A stretch of DNA of 64,000 bases. Origin: Pyricularia pennisetigena. Taxonomy: Eukaryota > Ascomycota > Sordariomycetes > Magnaporthales > Pyriculariaceae. Below the pieces are notes generated by a model. It had not been told where the DNA came from. It searched no databases and worked only from the letters and a program-made list of their open reading frames with translations. Made by a program: the position numbers and the translations under genes. This document shows, one piece after another, positions 44,770-54,974 of the stretch (positions within the stretch are counted from its first letter, which is position 1; every line of letters begins with the position of its first letter). The DNA lies in the NCBI RefSeq assembly GCF_004337985.1, contig NC_043742.1, positions 8,349,136 to 8,413,135 on the forward strand, in the 5' to 3' direction.

Positions 44770-47700
44770 ATGTCTTCAAAGGAGTCCCCGAGCCGCAAGA
44801 GCTCAAGCTATGGGCAGTCGACCAGAAATGGCAGCTGCCAGGCCGACGCGCAAAATGGCCATCTTCCCCCGGTGGGGGAGAAGCCGAAGCCTCCCAAGGA
44901 CAACGCCATGAAGAAGCTCAAGGAGATGTCGAAGCGTCCGCTTCCTACGGAGCACGGTGATGGAACATATCCTCAGGAGAAGGCGCTGACCGGTATCGGG
45001 GAAGACCTCAAGCACATTCGTGGCTACGGTGAGTAGAGGTTTTCCAAAAGATTGATTGTAGAGAGAATGAATAGACGTCATTGGTTGTGCCTTGAAAAGC
45101 TAACTTGGTGCAGATGTCAAGACTCTCCTGAATATGGTCAAGTCCAAGATCAAGGGAGAGAAGCTCCAGGACGACAAGACCATGATGATGGAGCGCGTGA
45201 TGCAGCTCGTTGCCAGACTCCCTACCGAGTCCAAGAAGCGTGCAGAGCTTACCAACTCGCTGGTGAAGGAGCTATGGGAGAGTCTCGACCACCCGCCGCT
45301 CAACTATCTCGGCCCTGAGCACGCATACCGCATGCCTGACGGTACCTTTAACGTACGTTTGCCCAAAACAAGTGAAAAGACAAATGGCTAACGGCCAACC
45401 AGAACCCATTCAACCCTAAGCTCGGTGCGGCAAACACCCGCTACTCCCGATCCGTCATCCCTACCGTTACTCCGCCGGGTGCGCTGCCCGACCCTGGCCT
45501 GATCTTTGATTCAATCATGGGGCGCACGCCAAACTCGTACCGCAAACATCCGAACAACGTCTCGTCTATCCTGTGGTACTGGGCCACCATCATCATCCAC
45601 GACATCTTTTGGACTGATCCCCGCGACATCAACACCAACAAGTCGTCGTCGTATCTCGACCTGGCGCCTCTATATGGCAACAGCCAAGAGATGCAGGACT
45701 CGATTCGTACGTTCAAGGATGGTCGGATGAAGCCTGACTGCTACGCCGACAAGAGGCTTGGAGGGATGCCCCCTGGAGTCAGCGTCCTGTTGATCATGTT
45801 CAACCGATTCCACAACCATGTGGCAGAGAACCTGGCCCTGATCAACGAGGGCGGCAGGTTCACCAAGCCCAGTGAGCTGCTCGAGGGGGAGGCCAAGGAG
45901 GCGGCTTGGAAAAAATACGACAATGACCTGTTCCAGGTGGCACGTCTGGTGACGTCGGGGCTGTACATCAACATCACGCTGGTGGATTACGTTCGGAACA
46001 TTGTCAACGTGAGTCGATGTGCAACCACCAGCATCCCCATGTTTTTTTTTTTTTTTTCTTTTTTTTCTCTTCTTTTTGTTGCCCTATTCGTTCATCGGCT
46101 AACCGTCAACAGCTCAACCGTGTCGACACCACCTGGACCCTGGATCCCCGTCAAGATGCGGGTGCCCATGTCGGCACGGCAGATGGAGCGGAGCGGGGCA
46201 CGGGCAACGCTGTTTCGGCCGAGTTCAACCTTTGCTACCGCTGGCACTCGTGCATCTCGGAGAGGGACAGCAAGTTTGTCGAGGCGCAGTTCCAACACAT
46301 CTTTGGCAAGCCGGCCTCCGAGGTCCGTCCCGAAGAGATGTGGAAGGGCTTCGCCAAGATGGACAACATGACGCCTGCGGACCCGGGCCAGCGCACGTTT
46401 GGCGGCTTCAAGCGTGGGCCCGACGGCAAGTTCGACGACGACGACCTGGTCCGTTGCATTTCAGAGTCCATCGAGGACGTCGCAGGCGCCTTTGGTGCCC
46501 GCAACGTGCCTCAGGCCATGAAGGTCGTCGAGATGATGGGCATCATCCAGGGCAGGAAGTGGAACGTCGCCGGCTTGAACGAGTTCCGCAAGCATTTCCA
46601 CCTCAAGCCCTACGCCACCTTTGAGGACATCAACTCCGATCCCGGCGTCGCCGAGTCTCTCCGCCGGCTCTATGACCATCCCGACAACGTCGAGCTCTAC
46701 CCAGGCTTGGTGGCCGAGGAGGACAAGCAGCCCATGGTTCCTGGAGTCGGCATCGCGCCCACCTACACCATCAGCCGCGTCGTGCTCTCGGACGCCGTGT
46801 GCCTCGTCCGCGGAGACAGGTTCTACACGACCGACTTTACGCCGCGCCACCTCACCAACTGGGGCTACAAGGAGGTCGACTACGATCTCAGCGTCAACCA
46901 CGGCTGCGTCTTCTACAAGCTCTTCATCCGCGCGTTCCCCAACCACTTCAAGCAGAACTCGGTCTATGCCCACTACCCCATGGTGGTCCCGTCCGAGAAC
47001 AAGCGCATCCTGGAGGCGCTCGGCCGCGCGGACCTGTTCGACTTTGAGGCCCCCAAGTACATCCCCCCGCGCGTCAACATCACGTCCTACGGAGGTGCCA
47101 GGCGCATCCTCGAGATGCAGGACAAGTACAAGGTCACGTGGCACGAGGGTCTCGGCTACCTCATGGGCGAGGGCGGTCTCAAGTTCATGCTCTCGGGCGA
47201 CGACCCGCTGCACGCCCAGCAGAGGAAGTGCATGGCCGCCCAGCTGTACAAGGACGGCTGGACCGAGGCCGTCAAGGCCTTCTACGCCGGCATGACGGAG
47301 GAGCTTCTGGTCGGCAAGAGCTACTTTCTGGGCAACAACAAGCACCGCCACGTCGACATCATCAGGGACGTCGGCAACATGGTGCACGTGCACTTTGCCA
47401 GCCAGGTCTTTGGCCTGCCCCTCAAGACGGCCAAGAACCCCGAGGGCGTCTTCACCGAGCAGGAGATGTACGGCATGCTGGCCGCCATCTTCACCACCGT
47501 CTTCTTCGACCTCGATCCGGCCAAGTCCTTCCCCCTGCGCACCAAGACGCGCGAGATCTGCCAGAAACTGGCCAAGCTCGTCGAGGCCAACGTCAAGCTC
47601 GTCACCAAGATCCCGTGGTCCAGAGGAATGTTTGTCGCCAAGCCGTCCAAGGATGAGCCCTTGTCCATCTACGGCAAGACCATGATCAAGGGCCTCAAGG

Positions 47701-48566
47701 CTCACGGCCTGAGCGAATACGACATCGCCTGGAGCCACGTCGTCCCTACCGCGGGCGCCATGGTTCCCAACCAGGCTCAGGTGGTAAGCTCTGACTTTTG
47801 CATCTCTACCGACTAAAGTTTATTTCTTTTTTACTAACCCCCCCCTTTTTTTTTCCTTCCTGCAGTTCGCCCAAGCTGTCGACTACTACCTGTCTCCTGC
47901 CGGCATGCAGTATATTCCAGAGATCCACCTAGTCGCCCTCCAGCCATCCACCCCAGAGACGGATGCCCTGCTCCTTGGATACGCCATGGAAGGCATCAGG
48001 CTCGCTGGAACATTTGGCTCGTACAGGGAAGCAGTGGCAGACGACGTGGTGATTGAGGATGACGGCCGCCAGGTGCCAGTCAAGCCGGGTGACCGCGTTT
48101 TTGTATCCTTTGTGAGTTTTTTTTTTTTTTTTCTTTGTCTCTCTCCCTCTTTCTCTCTTTTTCTCTCTTTTTCTCTCTTTTTCTCTCTTTTTCTCTCTTT
48201 TTCTCTCTTTTTCTCCCCATATCCTGCCACACAATCCTTGCTAACAGACGGCAACAGGTGGATGCCGCCCGCGATCCCAACCACTTCCCCGACCCAGAGG
48301 TGGTCAACCCCCGCCGCCCCGCCGACAAGTACATCCACTACGGCGTCGGACCGCATGCCTGCCTCGGCAGGGATGCCAGCCAGATCGCCATCATCGAGAT
48401 GTTCCGGTGCCTCTTCCGTCGCAGGAACGTCAGGAGGGTGCCGGGACCGCAGGGCGAGCTCAAGAAGGTGCCGCGCCCCGGTGGCTTCTACGTCTACATG
48501 AGGGAGGACTGGGGTGGCTTGTTCCCGTTCCCTGTCACGATGCGGATCATGTGGGATGACGAATAA
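44770..48566 (+). CDS. Linoleate diol synthase (7,8-LDS/Ppo family heme dioxygenase-P450 fusion)
   Basis: Six exons (44770-45028, 45114-45352, 45403-46008, 46113-47783, 47866-48111, 48258-48566) join in frame to 3330 nt, 1109 residues. The N-terminal peroxidase-like dioxygenase domain has the distal heme His232 in IIIHDIFWTD and the YRWH motif with catalytic Tyr410 and proximal His413. The C-terminal domain is P450-like. It keeps the heme-thiolate Cys1042 in GPHACLGRD and the NxxQ pair (N921, Q924) needed to isomerise the hydroperoxide. So it should make an 8R-hydroperoxide of linoleate and convert it to a diol; 10R-dioxygenases of the family lack the Cys. The 7,8 versus 5,8 choice cannot be read here. 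Products are oxylipins that tune sporulation. Confidence 0.92.
48151..48210 (+). repeat. Six 10-bp repeats in the last intron of the diol synthase
   Basis: Six exact copies of ttctctcttt run between the T-rich donor side and the branch site of the 146-nt intron 5. The tract is pure pyrimidine on the sense strand. Confidence 0.95.
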
Positions 48567-48866
48567 GCCAGTTGAAAAGTCTTGGTAGCGTGGACGGTTT
48601 GGGGAGCTGATTGGGAAGGAAAAGGAAATTTTAATAATTGTGGAATCGATTAGTCTGCAGAAAAAAATGAATATTAATATGATAATTTTGAGGTTTTTTT
48701 TTGTTAATTCATAACACTTCTTGCCAAAATACTATGCAAAGTCATGTGAGATACTTTGTTCTCAATTCAGAAGTGAAATAATTATCTACATAAGAAGAAC
48801 CATTCATCCATCCATCATCATCATCATCATCATCCACCACCCTGACCTCTCCAACCGGAATCCTCT

Positions 48867-49316
48867 CTAGTTGGGCAGGGGGACGCCAACCGAGTTGCAG
48901 GTGGCGACGGCCCAGGCGCGAGTGGTGGCCTGGTCGGTAGCGCTGCAGCTGCTCTGGGCGCAGGTGGTGACTGCAGCAAAGTAGGCGGTCGAACTATCGT
49001 CATGTCAGACCAGCGTGGGGTTCTCACTTGTGGGAAAAATTATTTTTTGCATGGGCCGGGACTTACGCGCAAGAGCAGGCAAAGTTGAGAACGCTGGCGC
49101 AGCCGCTGACGCCCGCATTGCTGATGAAGCAGCCGAGCTGTAGACCGAGGGGGAAAGGAATTCACTGTGTCAGTCGAACCGTCTCTTTTTTTTTATCTAT
49201 GAGAAGCAATGCTAAAAAACGGGCGCTGAACATACAGCGCAGGTGGGCAGCTGGGAGATGTCCTGGGCAGTGGCCGTGGCGGCAAAGGCGGCGATGAGGA
49301 CGTTCTTGAACTGCAT
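48867..49316 (-). CDS. Secreted CFEM-domain protein, 92 residues
   Basis: Exons 49236-49316, 49067-49137 and 48867-48993 join to 279 nt. Introns are 98 nt (GTATGT..CTACAG) and 73 nt (GTAAGT donor, CTGAC and ATGAC branch-like sites, TAG acceptor). A signal peptide (MQFKNVLIAAFAATATAQ) is followed by one CFEM module with exactly eight Cys: PTCA, GCF, GCA, CSCA, TTC, SSCS and ATCN. The stand-alone form has no Ser/Thr-rich stalk and no GPI signal, so it should be freely secreted. CFEM proteins bind heme or act as effectors or adhesins. The Asp needed for heme-iron binding is not evident just before Cys4 (the residue there is Ala). Convergent with the diol synthase, 300 nt apart. Confidence 0.9.
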
Positions 49317-49441
49317 GTTTGCGGTTTTGGAAGGCTTTTAGGAGTTTGCTTTGAGGCTGGTTTGAATGGATGCTTGTCTGGATGATGTCTGTGGGTGATG
49401 GTTATAACATTGAGTCTCGACGGGAGGGATATGTCGCCCTC

Positions 49442-49450
49442 CTTTTATAG
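49442..49450 (-). promoter_or_regulatory. TATA box of the CFEM gene
   Basis: On the minus strand TATAAAAGG is about 126 nt upstream of the ATG at 49316. Confidence 0.5.
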
Positions 49451-50694
49451 ACAAAACCGCACTGATGATTTTTTTTTTTTTTTTTTGTTTTGTTTAGTTT
49501 AGTTTTCACCTTTCGACTTGGACCTCGGACCTTTCCCCGCATGGTTCTGTCACAACGTCGCAGTCTCGACTTTCATCGTAGCATTGCCAATCTCCACTAC
49601 CTCGTGGAGTTGCAGCAGCGTGATGGCGGCAATACTGCTTAGGCGAGAAGGCGGAGACTGCCCAAGACAGTTTTGACACTATAGTCTATGCCATAATACT
49701 AAGAAGAAAAACAGAACAACATCGACATCACATGAAGCCGAGCAGCCAGCTGCGGGGATGGAACTGCAGGGACGTACTCAATTCCCCTGAATGTCACCCT
49801 GTGTACACTGTACAGCAATGCGCGCGCGCTTACATGTGCTGGGGAACGAGGGGCATTGGCTGGCAGATATTGAGTGAGAGGAAGCTATTTGGTAAGTGAT
49901 TGACAGGCTGTGAGTGTTTGCTTGGGTCTTGACCTCTTTCAGTCCTTCTGTTCTTTTTGCTCTCGTTTTTCCCCCTCTCTTTTCCCCCCCAGTATCTATA
50001 TATTCTGCCATGGAGCCCATAGAGTCGGATATTATGGAAGTCAACTCGAGTTGAATACATTCCTGAGGGGCCAGCATATCCATCCATCCTCTCTCTCCAC
50101 CCTTCGGCTGTCAACGGGGATCTGGTCCTGAAATCACAACCAGTAGCCATGGTCAATTCAACCCCCCCACTTGGCTTGCCGTCCGGGGTAAAATCCGGGG
50201 AAGGGAGACCAAAAAGCGGAGGGCATCATCAAAACATTGCCAAGGTATTGCTTGGAAACGCGGGGCAAATCCCTGCTTTTGTGCTGTTGGGAGGGTGGAG
50301 CGAAAAAAAAAAAAAAAAAAAAAGCCGTGAACCCACTGTGGATTGGGCTCGTAAAGCGTATAAAATCAAAGCCTCGCCAATCTTTTGCGGCGCGTAATTT
50401 TTTCGATCTGCTTGCCCCGGAAAAAATACCGGAATCACACCTGCCCGGAAGAGAAAGTTACCCGTATGCGAGCGAGTCTGGGTTTTTGTTGAGACTTTCC
50501 ATGAGGTAACGTCATGTCTAGCGACTCCTAGACTACATCGGTGGTTCCTTTCCGCCGCTTGACCCGTGACAGATGCAATGGCACTGCATACCCGTTTTTG
50601 GCCCACTGCGAAATCATAATCCCTATTCCCATTGCAGCCAGCTTTGTGTATTAGTCAAGTGATTGTTCTGATGGCCCCCTTTTTGCCCCATCTG
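49451..50694. other. Spacer upstream of the CFEM gene
   Basis: No gene is supported. It has a T run at 49469-49486 and an A run at 50304-50322. It holds the CFEM upstream region and the 3' flank of the sterol methyltransferase gene. Confidence 0.5.
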
Positions 50695-51957
50695 CTAGCG
50701 CTTCTGCTCCCCCGCAAACGGCTTCCTTGCCACCATCAAGAACATGGGCGTGAACAATCCCTCCTTTCCTGCAGCCACCAGCGCATCCGCCGCCCTCGCC
50801 AGACTGTCGGCAGTCTTCTTCGTCCCTGGAGGTGCTAGCCCGACCGTCTCGAGAATGGTCAGCAGCGCGTGCGCCACCGTGCGTCCGGCAGGAGTCATTC
50901 GAAACGTCCCCAGCACATCTCCAATCGTGTTGGCACATCGCCAGCTGCTCCCATCGAGCGGCCAGTACCAGGGCGCGCGGGCAGAGTTCCCACCGTCGGT
51001 GCTTCGAGCCAAGTCCTCGACCTCGAGCAGCTCGAACCCGGCCGCCTTGATGGCCTCGACGGCGGTCCTGGCTGTCTGCATGTTGGCGACGCCGTCGCCC
51101 TGCTCGATGCCCAAGCGCATCTCCCCGTGCCGGAGGTCGCCGTCGTCGTAGGCGTCCGTCATGACCCATTCGTACAAGCCAAAGACGCCGCCGGGCTTCA
51201 GCACGTCGTAGACCTGCCTGTAGACGTCCTCCAGCACCGGCGCGTGCACGGTCGCCTCGATGGCGTACGCGGCGTCGAACGTCTCCCCCTCGAACGGCAG
51301 CGACATGAAGTCTCCCTGCACGAACTGCAGCTGCCGGCTGAGCCCCTCGAGCTCGGCATAGCGCCTGGCGCGTTCGACCTGGTACTCGTTGATCGTGATG
51401 CCCGTGATGTTGGCGCCTGTGAACTTGGCCATCTGCCGCGCGGGGCCGCCGACGCCGCATCCCACGTCCAAGACCTTCATGTCCTTCTTGATGCCGATGC
51501 GGTGCGCGAGCGTGTGCTCGTGTCGTGCCATGGCCGAGGCAAAGCTCTCGCCGTGGGCAAAGCGGCAAAAATGAAAGGACTGGCACCATCCGTACTCGTA
51601 AAAATCGGTTGCGAGGTTGTAATATCTGCAGCCGGGTCATGTCAGTCTTTCTAGATTTTGAATGGCGATTTTGTTTACGGACAAAAGGGTTACAACTTGC
51701 TGTCTTGTCAGGCTGGCATAGTCGGCCTTTCTCGCCTCGCGCACCTCTCTGGTTTCGTTCTTTGCCGTCTTGCCGTCCCAGTGCTGAAAATATTCGCTGA
51801 TTGCCGCCTTGGACGCCTCACGGTCCTTGCCGAGCATCGAGCTGATTCCGCCCGTGCTGGCTGAACTTTCCTTGTGTAGGACTTTTTCAAATGTCATGTC
51901 GCTGCGACGTGCAATGTGAGTCTCTGGCGAGAGACTCTGATATTGTTGTCTGGACAT
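50695..51957 (-). CDS. ERG6: Sterol 24-C-methyltransferase
   Basis: Exons 51683-51957 and 50695-51625 join over a 57-nt intron (donor GTCCGT, CTGAC branch site, CAG acceptor), giving 401 residues from the ATG at 51957 (MSRQQYQSL). An in-frame ATG at 52035 would add 26 residues; I prefer the shorter form because family members start near there. The join restores [19 protein letters not shown], the sterol-binding region, followed by SAM motif [11 protein letters not shown] (143-152), GITINEYQ and a [10 protein letters not shown] acidic motif. The C-terminal sterol methyltransferase domain ends with [10 protein letters not shown]. It adds the C-24 methyl group in ergosterol synthesis, at lipid droplets or ER. 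The GTCCGT donor is unusual but fits GTNNGT. Confidence 0.92.
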
Positions 51958-52421
51958 ATTGGATTGGTGTGTGCAGGTTTGGAAGGGATCAAAGTGAAAG
52001 AGGTGACTGACTGTAGAGAATCTAGAGATAACCATTGTAGAATTTGGATTTGGGTTTCAATTGTTTTTTTTTTTCTCTAGACTTTCTTATATTGTATTTA
52101 ACCGTATTCGCGTCAGGAACATTTCAAAAAGCAATTTCTATGCGTGCGAGATGGAAAACATGGACACGAATTCGAGTGCAATTGCTGACGCGAATACGAT
52201 GCCGAACTCGAATGCGAGATCAGTCAAATCGCTGTGTAACACTAACACGGTAACACCGGACATTTGTACGATATCAGCACTACCAAGATAAAAACACCGC
52301 TTGCCTTGGCTATTATTTTTTGTTTCGCCTTTTTTTTTTTTTTTTTCTTTTTTTTCCTTATCTTGCCTCCAACGCTAGCCAGAATCGCCGACCTTGGCCA
52401 AGAAACCAGTCGAGTACCCCC
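51958..52421. other. Short spacer with T runs
   Basis: This holds the leader of the sterol methyltransferase gene and the 3' flank of the LPMO gene. A T run with one C occurs at about 52330-52358. Nothing coding is supported. Confidence 0.5.
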
Positions 52422-53390
52422 TTACCTATTTTTGTTGTGCGGATTGCCATCGCACGGCTGCGTGATCAGGTTCGGATCCGCATCACCGTTGCCGCGCTCG
52501 ACAATTTTGCCCGGGTGAGGATACAGGATGGCTTTGCGTGCCCTCAAGGCCTCGCTGGTGGTGCAGCCTCCGCTCACTTCGCCAAGGTTGGCCATGAAGA
52601 CGCCGGGGTATTGGTCGATGCCGCCAAGCTCTTTCCCGCTAGGACTGGGTTTCTTTGTCTCCTTGGGCGCCTTGTCCTTTTCCTTTGAGTCCTTTCCTTT
52701 CCCGCTTGGTCCCGGCTCTTTGTCGTCGGTGCCGGGCTGCTTGGCCTCGGGAGCAGCAGCCTCTGTTTCCTTGGGCGAGCCCTGTTCCCTGCGACGCTGC
52801 AAGCTGGACTTTTCGGCCCCGGCCACTATCCTGATGGGCGAGCAGTTCATGTAGTACTCGGGCTCGCCGCCGATGCGATTGATCCAAGTCCAGGCGAACA
52901 CCCAGTCGCCTGGCTCGAACTGTGGTGGAATCTCGACTTCGTACTTGTCGGGCTCCTCGCCCGGCTTCAGGTTGCCGTCCGAGTTTCTCTTGGGGCAGCC
53001 GCCCTCGATGGATTTGATGACATAAAACCTGGTGTCCCTGTTTGGCGAGTGGCCCTTGGAGAGTGAGAATTGGCACGAGCCGCCGCCGTGGACGGCACCT
53101 TTGCCCTCCTCGCCCGCAAAGCGAACCTCGAACTTGACCCCGGCGGTAAAGTGAGTGGGGCTGCCTTTTACTTTGAGCTTTAGACCTTTGCGCGGACGGC
53201 AAGGGTAGTTGGAGCCGTCGGGGGCCAGCGGGTTGAAGTGTCCCCATTCCTGGTTGTCAAAATTCCTCTGGTTCGGATAGACCATCTCAATGTGGCGGCG
53301 TTCCAGCACCGATGAGTTGGCAGGTGCGCCGGTGAGGTTCGACGCCAAGGTCTGGCCGAACAGGGCGGCCAAGGCGAGAGTGGAATACAT
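52422..53390 (-). CDS. AA11-type lytic polysaccharide monooxygenase-like secreted protein
   Basis: The product is 322 residues, intronless. After a signal peptide (about 1-17) comes a short segment ending in Arg-Arg at 31-32, then His33 in HIEMVYP. Cutting at RR would expose His33 as the N-terminal copper-brace ligand. The second ligand is His101 in VHGGGSCQFSLS, followed by SIEGGCP, FAWTWINRIGG and YYMNCSPIRI, the AA11 fold signature. A charged Lys/Pro/Ser/Glu linker (about 190-260) leads to a C-terminal module with GGCTTSEALRARKAI and PHPGKIVERG, probably the small chitin-binding module often attached to AA11. AA11 enzymes cut chitin oxidatively. In most family members His directly follows the signal peptide; the propeptide is unusual. 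Confidence 0.82.
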   Translation of the reverse strand: MYSTLALAALFGQTLASNLTGAPANSSVLERRHIEMVYPNQRNFDNQEWGHFNPLAPDGSNYPCRPRKGLKLKVKGSPTHFTAGVKFEVRFAGEEGKGAVHGGGSCQFSLSKGHSPNRDTRFYVIKSIEGGCPKRNSDGNLKPGEEPDKYEVEIPPQFEPGDWVFAWTWINRIGGEPEYYMNCSPIRIVAGAEKSSLQRRREQGSPKETEAAAPEAKQPGTDDKEPGPSGKGKDSKEKDKAPKETKKPSPSGKELGGIDQYPGVFMANLGEVSGGCTTSEALRARKAILYPHPGKIVERGNGDADPNLITQPCDGNPHNKNR

Positions 53391-54420
53391 TGTGCTGTGG
53401 CGTGAAAGCTATCCAAGTTTAGCTGTCGAGGATCCGAGACGAGATGCAAAAGTTTGCTGCGGTTTATGGTTGATGTGAAGCTGTAATGTTGGAATGGATA
53501 ATGAGACGGGAAACCATTTAGAAAAAGCCAGAGAATCAAGTCGGGGCAAGCCTGATATATAAGTCGGACATGTTCAAAATGTCGATTGTCTCAAGCGACT
53601 CTATTGTTCAATCAATGGCAGTAGTGACAATGGGATGGTCGCATTATAAAGACTTTATCGCCAAGACAAAGCCATCGATCGACTCGACCGACAGCGACCA
53701 CGGTTTTAACAATNNNNNNNNNNNNNNNNNNNNNNNNNNNNNNNNNNNNNNNNNNNNNNNNNNNNNNNNNNNNNNNNNNNNNNNNNNNNNNNNNNNNNNN
53801 NNNNNNNNNNNNNNNNNNNNNNNNNNNNNNNNNNNNNNNNNNNNNNNNNNNNNNNNNNNNNNNNNNNNNNNNNNNNNNNNNNNNNNNNNGGGGGAAAGCC
53901 CAAATGCGGCGCAGTCTGTCTTTCAGCTGTATTAAAAATAACGAACTTGCCATCATCATATGAGGATTACTTACTGTTCTGCCTGTCGTAGTGCCGACTA
54001 ATAAATGGCTGCCTGAAGCCGCGGCATGTCAGCACGTGATCTCTAGACTACATCTTCAGTCACCCAAGCTCAAGACCAAAAAAAGTTAGCAGGCAGCGAC
54101 TAGCCCCATAGTAAGCAATCCACCGTAAGATTTTGCCGACCACCCGTTTAAAACGCTGCTATTGCGAGGAAAACTCCTGTATTTTATTGCTACCTAGTTG
54201 GTGCTGAATTGTCTGACGGTTGGTAGTCCTGTGTTGATATGCGGGCCTCAAGGCTCACTAAATAGGTGCAGTGTAAATCAGAAGAAGAAAACAAACATGA
54301 CAATAACAAATACCATGAAAAAGTTTTATTTGAAAAAGAAAAAAGAAAAAATAACAACAACAATTGAAAAGGCATTATTTCCCCTTGTCGTTGGCCCAAA
54401 AGGACTGGCTTCTATTGCCA
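53391..54420. other. Spacer containing an assembly gap
   Basis: N occupy 53714-53889 (176 positions). The rest is AT-rich and has no supported gene. Confidence 0.8.
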
Positions 54421-54876
54421 TTATTCCGCCGTGTCTTTGAGCTCTCCACCATCCGCGCGTTTTTGGTGGTAATTCCTGCTATTGCTACCGTACAGCGAGC
54501 TTTCCAGATTGTTGAGTGTACCTCTGCCGGTGTTATCGTCTTCAAACTTCTGACCCCACGTTGGACCAACAGGCTTTCCTTCGGTTGGAGTTGACGACAT
54601 CAAATTTCCCTGCGGCGCCCAGTTACTACCACTGCTGTGATATGCTTTTTGGAACCAATCTGGTGGGGTAGCGGGCGCGTGAGGGACGTCCCAGGTGTTG
54701 ACTGTTTTAACGTCATTCGGCCAAGCATGAGGACCTGAAGACACTTTGTGGTTTCCCCCTTGACTGTTCTTTCCATGGTCTTGAACATGGGGGTCAGCAC
54801 TAGCACCATTTTGCGAGGGCAAGGGTGTGGCCATTGCCCCGGCAATCAACAAGGAAAGAAGAAGTTTAGAATGCAT
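54421..54876 (-). CDS. Small secreted cysteine-free protein, effector candidate
   Basis: The product is 151 residues with a signal peptide at 1-16 (MHSKLLLSLLIAGAMA) and no Cys. The mature part is hydrophilic and rich in Asn, Gly, His, Pro and Trp, with NTWDVPHAPATPPDWF, GPTWGQKFEDDN and a Lys-Arg near the C-terminus that could be a Kex2 site. No family is recognised. Small size, a signal peptide, and position beside the AT-rich island fit a secreted effector, which is inference. A T23A32 palindrome lies 40 nt upstream of the ATG. Confidence 0.7.
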   Translation of the reverse strand: MHSKLLLSLLIAGAMATPLPSQNGASADPHVQDHGKNSQGGNHKVSSGPHAWPNDVKTVNTWDVPHAPATPPDWFQKAYHSSGSNWAPQGNLMSSTPTEGKPVGPTWGQKFEDDNTGRGTLNNLESSLYGSNSRNYHQKRADGGELKDTAE

Positions 54877-54915
54877 TGTAAAATGACCAAGTGTAGATGT
54901 AGAGACAGAATTTTC

Positions 54916-54918
54916 TTT

Positions 54919-54970
<52 letters not shown>
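54916..54970. repeat. T23A32 palindrome upstream of the secreted protein gene
   Basis: Bases 54916-54938 are T and 54939-54970 are A, so 23 base pairs could form without a loop. It may be a nucleosome-depleting promoter tract, or two poly(A) ends meeting. Confidence 0.95.

Positions 54971-54974
<4 letters not shown>

Noticed and set aside
46461..47738. 425-codon open frame on the minus strand
   Set aside because: It is a shadow of the diol synthase exon 4, whose family motifs are unambiguous on the other strand.
41566..54876. Secondary-metabolite biosynthetic cluster
   Set aside because: There is no polyketide synthase, NRPS, terpene synthase or pathway regulator; the genes have separate known roles.
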